This document shows positions 14,945-18,269 of a stretch of DNA of 18,269 nt, piece after piece. Position 1 is the stretch's first letter, and each line of letters starts with the position of its first letter. The notes beneath the pieces are model-generated. The model ran no database searches. It worked only from the letters and a program-made list of their open reading frames with translations, and was not told where the DNA came from. This stretch comes from Ga0074130 sp035565355. Its GTDB lineage: Bacteria; Pseudomonadota; Gammaproteobacteria; Burkholderiales; Rhodocyclaceae. The stretch spans positions 1 through 18,269 of the forward strand of contig DATMSM010000006.1 of NCBI GenBank assembly GCA_035565355.1, written 5' to 3'. A program made the translations under genes and the position numbers.

Positions 14945-14973
14945 TTGCGCAATGTGGATTCGTTTTTTATAAT
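14945..14973 (+). promoter_or_regulatory. aceE promoter
   Basis: TTGCGC (14945-14950), a 17-nt spacer, then a perfect TATAAT (14968-14973). Transcription would start near 14980, about 160 nt before the aceE ATG. Confidence 0.75.
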
Positions 14974-15139
14974 GCGAAACAAGAAAGCACGCCGAGCCAC
15001 TCAGTTCGGATAAGCTTCGGGAAAACGAGGGGCATTGCCGCAACCCGACCTGGCCTACCCGCCACGTTGGGTGTTGTCGTGCCAAAAAAGCTCACCTACC
15101 CGTGGGCAAACACCACTCTCACAAGGAGGAGGAGACAGG

Positions 15140-17827
15140 ATGTCTTCCATGCCGAAAATCAACACATCCGCGCTGGGCGAGGATGTAGACCCGCAGGAAA
15201 CCCATGAATGGCTGGAGGCGCTTGAAGGCGTCATCGCCGAAGTCGGTCCCGAACGCGCTCACTATCTGCTCGAACGTCTGATCGAGCATAGCCGCAACAC
15301 CGGTGTGAACATGCCGTTCGCACTCAATACCGATTACGTCAATACCATCTCCGTCGACAAGCAGGTTGCCGCCCCCGGCGACTATGCGATCGAGAACCGC
15401 ATCCGCGCCTATATCCGCTGGAATGCGATGGCCATGGTGCTGCGCGCCAACCGCGACAACTCCGGTCTGGGCGGCCACATCGCCAGCTTTGCTTCCGCCG
15501 CGACGCTGTACGACGTCGGCTTCAATCACTTCTGGCGCGGCGGCGCCGACGGCACCGGCGACCTCGTCTATATCCAGGGTCACTCGGCGCCCGGCACCTA
15601 TGCCCGCGCCTTCCTGCTCGGCGAACTGACCGAGGAACAGATGGACAACTTCCGTCGCGAAGTCGACGGCAAGGGTCTGCCTTCCTATCCGCACCCCTGG
15701 CTGATGCCGGACTTCTGGCAGTTCCCGACCGTGTCCATGGGTCTGGCACCGCTGCAGGCCATCTACCAGGCGCGCTTCATGAAGTATCTGGAAGACCGCG
15801 GTCACGCCAAGACCGAAGGCCGCAAGGTCTGGGCCTTCCTCGGCGACGGCGAATGCGACGAAGTCGAATCGCTCGGCGCCATCGGCATGGCCGGCCGCGA
15901 AAACCTCGACAACTTGGTCTTCGTCATCAACTGCAATCTGCAGCGCCTCGACGGCCCGGTGCGCGGCAACGGCAAGATCATCCAGGAACTCGAAGCCGAA
16001 TTCCGCGGCGCCGGCTGGAACGTCATCAAGCTGGTCTGGGGCTCCTACTGGGATCCGCTGCTGGCCGCCGACACCAGCGGCCTGCTGCGCAAGCGCATGA
16101 TGGAATGCGTGGACGGCGACTATCAGACCTTCAAGGCCAAGGACGGCGCCTATGTGCGCGAACACTTCTTCGGCAAGTATCCGGAGCTCGCCAAGATGGT
16201 CGCCAACTGGTCCGACGAGGACATCTGGCGCCTGAATCGCGGCGGTCACGATCCGCACAAGGTGTTCGCTGCCTATCACGAGGCCGTGCACAACAACAAC
16301 GGCAAGCCGACCGTCATCCTCGCCAAGACCGTCAAGGGCTACGGCATGGGTGAAGCCGGCGAAGCGATGAACATCTCGCACCAGCAGAAGAAGATGGGCA
16401 CCACCTCGGTCAAGGCCTTCCGCGACCGTTTCAAGCTGCCGGTGCCGGACGATCAGCTGGAAGATCTGCCCTACCTCAAGTTCGAGGAAGGCTCGCCCGA
16501 GCTCGCCTACATGCGCGCCTGCCGCGAAAAGCTGGGCGGTAGCCTGCCGGTGCGCAAGACCAAGGTCGAAGCGCTGCCGGTGCCGCCGCTGTCCACCTTC
16601 GACGCTCAGCTGAAGGCCACCGGCGAAGGCCGCGAAGTGTCCACCACCATGGCTTTCGTGCGCATCCTCAACGCGATCATCCGCGACAAGGTACTCGGTC
16701 GCCGCGTCGTGCCCATCGTGCCGGACGAATCGCGCACCTTCGGCATGGAAGGCATGTTCCGCCAGCTCGGCATCTGGAACCAGCTCGGCCAGAACTACAC
16801 GCCGCAAGACCATGACCAGATGATGTTCTACAAGGAATCGACCGACGGCCAGGTGCTGCAGGAAGGCATCAACGAAGCCGGCGCCATGGCGGACTGGATT
16901 GCTTCGGCAACCTCGTACTCGGTGCACGGCGTGCAGACGATTCCGTTCTACATCTTCTATTCGATGTTCGGCCTGCAGCGCACCATGGACCTCGTCTGGG
17001 CCGCTGGCGACCAGCGTTCGCGCGGTTTCCTGATCGGCGGTACCGCCGGTCGCACCACGCTGAACGGTGAAGGCCTACAGCACGAAGACGGCCACAGCCT
17101 GGTGCTGGCCGGCGCCGTGCCGAACTGCGTCTCCTACGACCCGACCTTCGCCTATGAAGTCGCCGTCGTGGTGCAGGACGGCCTGCGCCGCATGGTCGCC
17201 GAACAGGAAGACGTCTTCTACTACATCACGGTGATGAACGAGAACTACGAACATCCCGAGATGCCCGAAGGCGCCGCCGAGAACATTCTCAAGGGCATGT
17301 ACCAGTTCAGGAAGGGCACCGCCTCCAACGGCCCGCGCGTCCAACTGCTCGGCTCCGGTACGATTTTCCGCGAAGTCATCGCCGCCGCCCAGTTGCTCAA
17401 GGACGACTGGGGTGTCGAGTCCGATCTGTGGGGTTGTTCCAGCTTCAACGAACTCGCCCGCGACGGCCAGGACGTGACGCGCTGGAACCTGCTCCATCCG
17501 ACCGACAAGCAACGCACCACCCACGTCGAGAACTGCCTCAAGGACACGCGCGGTCCGGTCATCGCCGCCACCGACTACGTGCGCCTTTACGCCGAACAGA
17601 TTCGTCCGTGGGTCTCGAACAAGTATGTCGTGCTCGGCACCGACGGCTTCGGCCGTTCGGACACGCGCGAGCAACTGCGTCACTTCTTCGAAGTCGATCG
17701 TTACTGGGTCACCCTGGCTGCGCTGCGCGCGCTGGCCGACGAGGGCCAGCTCGATGCCAAGAAGGTTGCGGAAGCGATCAAGAAGTACAAGCTCGATCCG
17801 AACAAGCCGAATCCCACTAAAGTGTGA
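15140..17827 (+). CDS. aceE: AceE, pyruvate dehydrogenase E1 component (homodimeric type)
   Basis: An 895-residue thiamine-diphosphate enzyme that decarboxylates pyruvate and acetylates the lipoyl group of AceF. It matches the homodimeric E1 of gammaproteobacteria and betaproteobacteria in length and sequence. It has the family N-terminus DVDPQETHEWLEALEGV, and the ThDP/Mg motif GDGE at 235-238 ending NCN at 264-266. The transketolase-like middle includes PDESRTFGMEGMFRQLG, and the C-terminal domain includes YVVLGTDGFGRSDTREQLR. The ATG at 15140 is preceded by AGGAG at a 5-nt spacing. An ATG at 15149 is an alternative, and the frame upstream to 15035 is leader. It is followed by aceF 142 nt downstream. 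Confidence 0.97.
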   Translation: MSSMPKINTSALGEDVDPQETHEWLEALEGVIAEVGPERAHYLLERLIEHSRNTGVNMPFALNTDYVNTISVDKQVAAPGDYAIENRIRAYIRWNAMAMVLRANRDNSGLGGHIASFASAATLYDVGFNHFWRGGADGTGDLVYIQGHSAPGTYARAFLLGELTEEQMDNFRREVDGKGLPSYPHPWLMPDFWQFPTVSMGLAPLQAIYQARFMKYLEDRGHAKTEGRKVWAFLGDGECDEVESLGAIGMAGRENLDNLVFVINCNLQRLDGPVRGNGKIIQELEAEFRGAGWNVIKLVWGSYWDPLLAADTSGLLRKRMMECVDGDYQTFKAKDGAYVREHFFGKYPELAKMVANWSDEDIWRLNRGGHDPHKVFAAYHEAVHNNNGKPTVILAKTVKGYGMGEAGEAMNISHQQKKMGTTSVKAFRDRFKLPVPDDQLEDLPYLKFEEGSPELAYMRACREKLGGSLPVRKTKVEALPVPPLSTFDAQLKATGEGREVSTTMAFVRILNAIIRDKVLGRRVVPIVPDESRTFGMEGMFRQLGIWNQLGQNYTPQDHDQMMFYKESTDGQVLQEGINEAGAMADWIASATSYSVHGVQTIPFYIFYSMFGLQRTMDLVWAAGDQRSRGFLIGGTAGRTTLNGEGLQHEDGHSLVLAGAVPNCVSYDPTFAYEVAVVVQDGLRRMVAEQEDVFYYITVMNENYEHPEMPEGAAENILKGMYQFRKGTASNGPRVQLLGSGTIFREVIAAAQLLKDDWGVESDLWGCSSFNELARDGQDVTRWNLLHPTDKQRTTHVENCLKDTRGPVIAATDYVRLYAEQIRPWVSNKYVVLGTDGFGRSDTREQLRHFFEVDRYWVTLAALRALADEGQLDAKKVAEAIKKYKLDPNKPNPTKV

Positions 17828-17860
17828 TTCGGCTATGCCGAGGTAACAGCCCACCCCCTA

Positions 17861-17917
17861 ACCCCCTCCCCGAAGGGAGGGGGTAACAAAGGTTCAGCAT
17901 CGGGCAAGCCCGATGCT
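17861..17917 (+). other. Two stem-loops in the aceE-aceF spacer
   Basis: The first stem is ACCCCCTCCC (17861-17870) with GGGAGGGGGT (17875-17884), loop CGAA. The second is AGCATCGGGC (17896-17905) with GCCCGATGCT (17908-17917), followed a few bases later by TTTTT at 17925-17929. The second resembles a weak terminator. Together they could reduce aceF transcription relative to aceE or stabilise the processed ends. Confidence 0.65.
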
Positions 17918-17969
17918 TCCCAAGTTTTTCCCTGTTGCGAAATTTCTTCGTAGCGATGGAGACAAAGAA

Positions 17970-18269
17970 ATGAGCATTATCGAAGTCAAGGTTCCGGACA
18001 TCGGCGATTTCAAGGATGTGCCGGTCATCGAAGTGCTGGTCAAGGTCGGCGACACCGTCAAGGCCGAAGACGCACTCGTCACGCTGGAGTCGGACAAGGC
18101 CACCATGGATGTGCCTTCGCCGGCAGGCGGCGTGGTCAAGGAAATCAAGGTCAAGATCGGCGATGCGATCAGCGAAGGCAGCGTGGTTCTCCTGCTCGAA
18201 GCGGCGGCGGTTGAAACTGCGGCACCCGTTGCTCCGGCCCCAGCCGCCGCATCTGCGCCTGCGGCCCCG
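17970..18269 (+). CDS. aceF: AceF, dihydrolipoamide acetyltransferase E2 (5' part only)
   Basis: The first 100 codons are present; the gene runs off the right edge. It begins MSIIEVKVPDIGDFKDVPVIEVLVKVGDTV, a lipoyl domain, with lipoyl-lysine K43 in ESDKATMDVPS. An Ala/Pro-rich hinge starts near residue 80. The catalytic and subunit-binding domains are outside the window. The ribosome site GGAGA is 7 nt before the ATG. It accepts the acetyl group from AceE in the pyruvate dehydrogenase complex. Whether further lipoyl domains follow the hinge cannot be seen. Confidence 0.95.
   Translation, partial: MSIIEVKVPDIGDFKDVPVIEVLVKVGDTVKAEDALVTLESDKATMDVPSPAGGVVKEIKVKIGDAISEGSVVLLLEAAAVETAAPVAPAPAAASAPAAP

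Larger units (their letters stand above)
14751..15139. other. Divergent control region between folD and aceE
   Basis: 389 nt without a gene. It contains a small hairpin AAGGGC/GCCCTT (14789-14805) in the folD leader, a 20-nt dyad at 14924-14943, the aceE promoter at 14945-14973, and an aceE leader of about 160 nt. The leader ends with a strong purine-rich ribosome site (AAGGAGGAGGAG, 15123-15134). No folD promoter of good quality was found on the minus strand; GATAAT-like elements there lack a matching -35. Confidence 0.6.

Noticed and set aside
13383..14972. Plus-strand open frame of 529 codons opposite purE and folD
   Set aside because: Shadow of conserved minus-strand genes, with low-quality composition and no family features.
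15119..16927. Minus-strand open frame of 602 codons opposite aceE
   Set aside because: Antisense shadow of a highly conserved enzyme; His/Val/Ala-rich translation typical of reversed GC-rich codons.

Overview
The window reads as chromosomal DNA of a high-GC betaproteobacterium (Rhodocyclales/Nitrosomonadales-like). This placement is an inference from gene families, GC-rich third codon positions and the folD / aceE divergent arrangement; no 16S gene or other decisive marker is present. Nothing looks recently transferred: there are no insertion sequences, integrases, CRISPR arrays or phage genes.

Layout, left to right. (1) 1-4955, plus strand: the end of imuA, then imuB and dnaE2, the damage-inducible error-prone translesion cassette, packed with overlaps. 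(2) 4956-5930, plus strand: two small exported histidine-rich proteins, each a separate transcription unit. Both carry the same upstream module, a GTAAG-N5-GTAAA direct repeat followed at fixed spacing by a -10-like element. This resembles a CpxR-type response-regulator site. (3) 5925-7766, minus strand: an unrecognised protein and a FUSC-family membrane protein. (4) 7767-9996, plus strand: a promoter-bearing leader with a hairpin, then a tightly spaced trio. It comprises a small single-pass membrane protein, a protein made of about 30 uninterrupted hexapeptide repeats (a beta-solenoid), and a GNAT-like acetyltransferase. This trio is the best candidate for an undescribed functional unit. (5) 10028-11162, minus strand: a nucleotidyltransferase-fold (GSU2403/NTP_transf_8-like) protein, a bidirectional terminator, tRNA-Ala(CGC), and a long hairpin next to the tRNA promoter. 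(6) 11176-14750, minus strand: folD-purE-purK-tsaC(sua5), a compact housekeeping operon. It supplies one-carbon units, carries out the AIR to CAIR carboxylation of purine synthesis, and makes threonylcarbamoyl-AMP for tRNA t6A. (7) 14751-18269, plus strand: the aceE promoter region with a dyad next to the -35, aceE (pyruvate dehydrogenase E1), a two-hairpin spacer, and the start of aceF (E2).

How they work together: blocks 1, 6 and 7 are well-understood core functions (mutagenic repair, purine/tRNA modification, entry of pyruvate into the TCA cycle). Blocks 2 and 4 are accessory. Block 2 looks like an envelope-stress or metal-responsive pair, and block 4 has no function I can name with confidence. 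Most long antisense reading frames here, including one of nearly 900 codons opposite tsaC-purK-purE, are shadows caused by GC-rich third positions.
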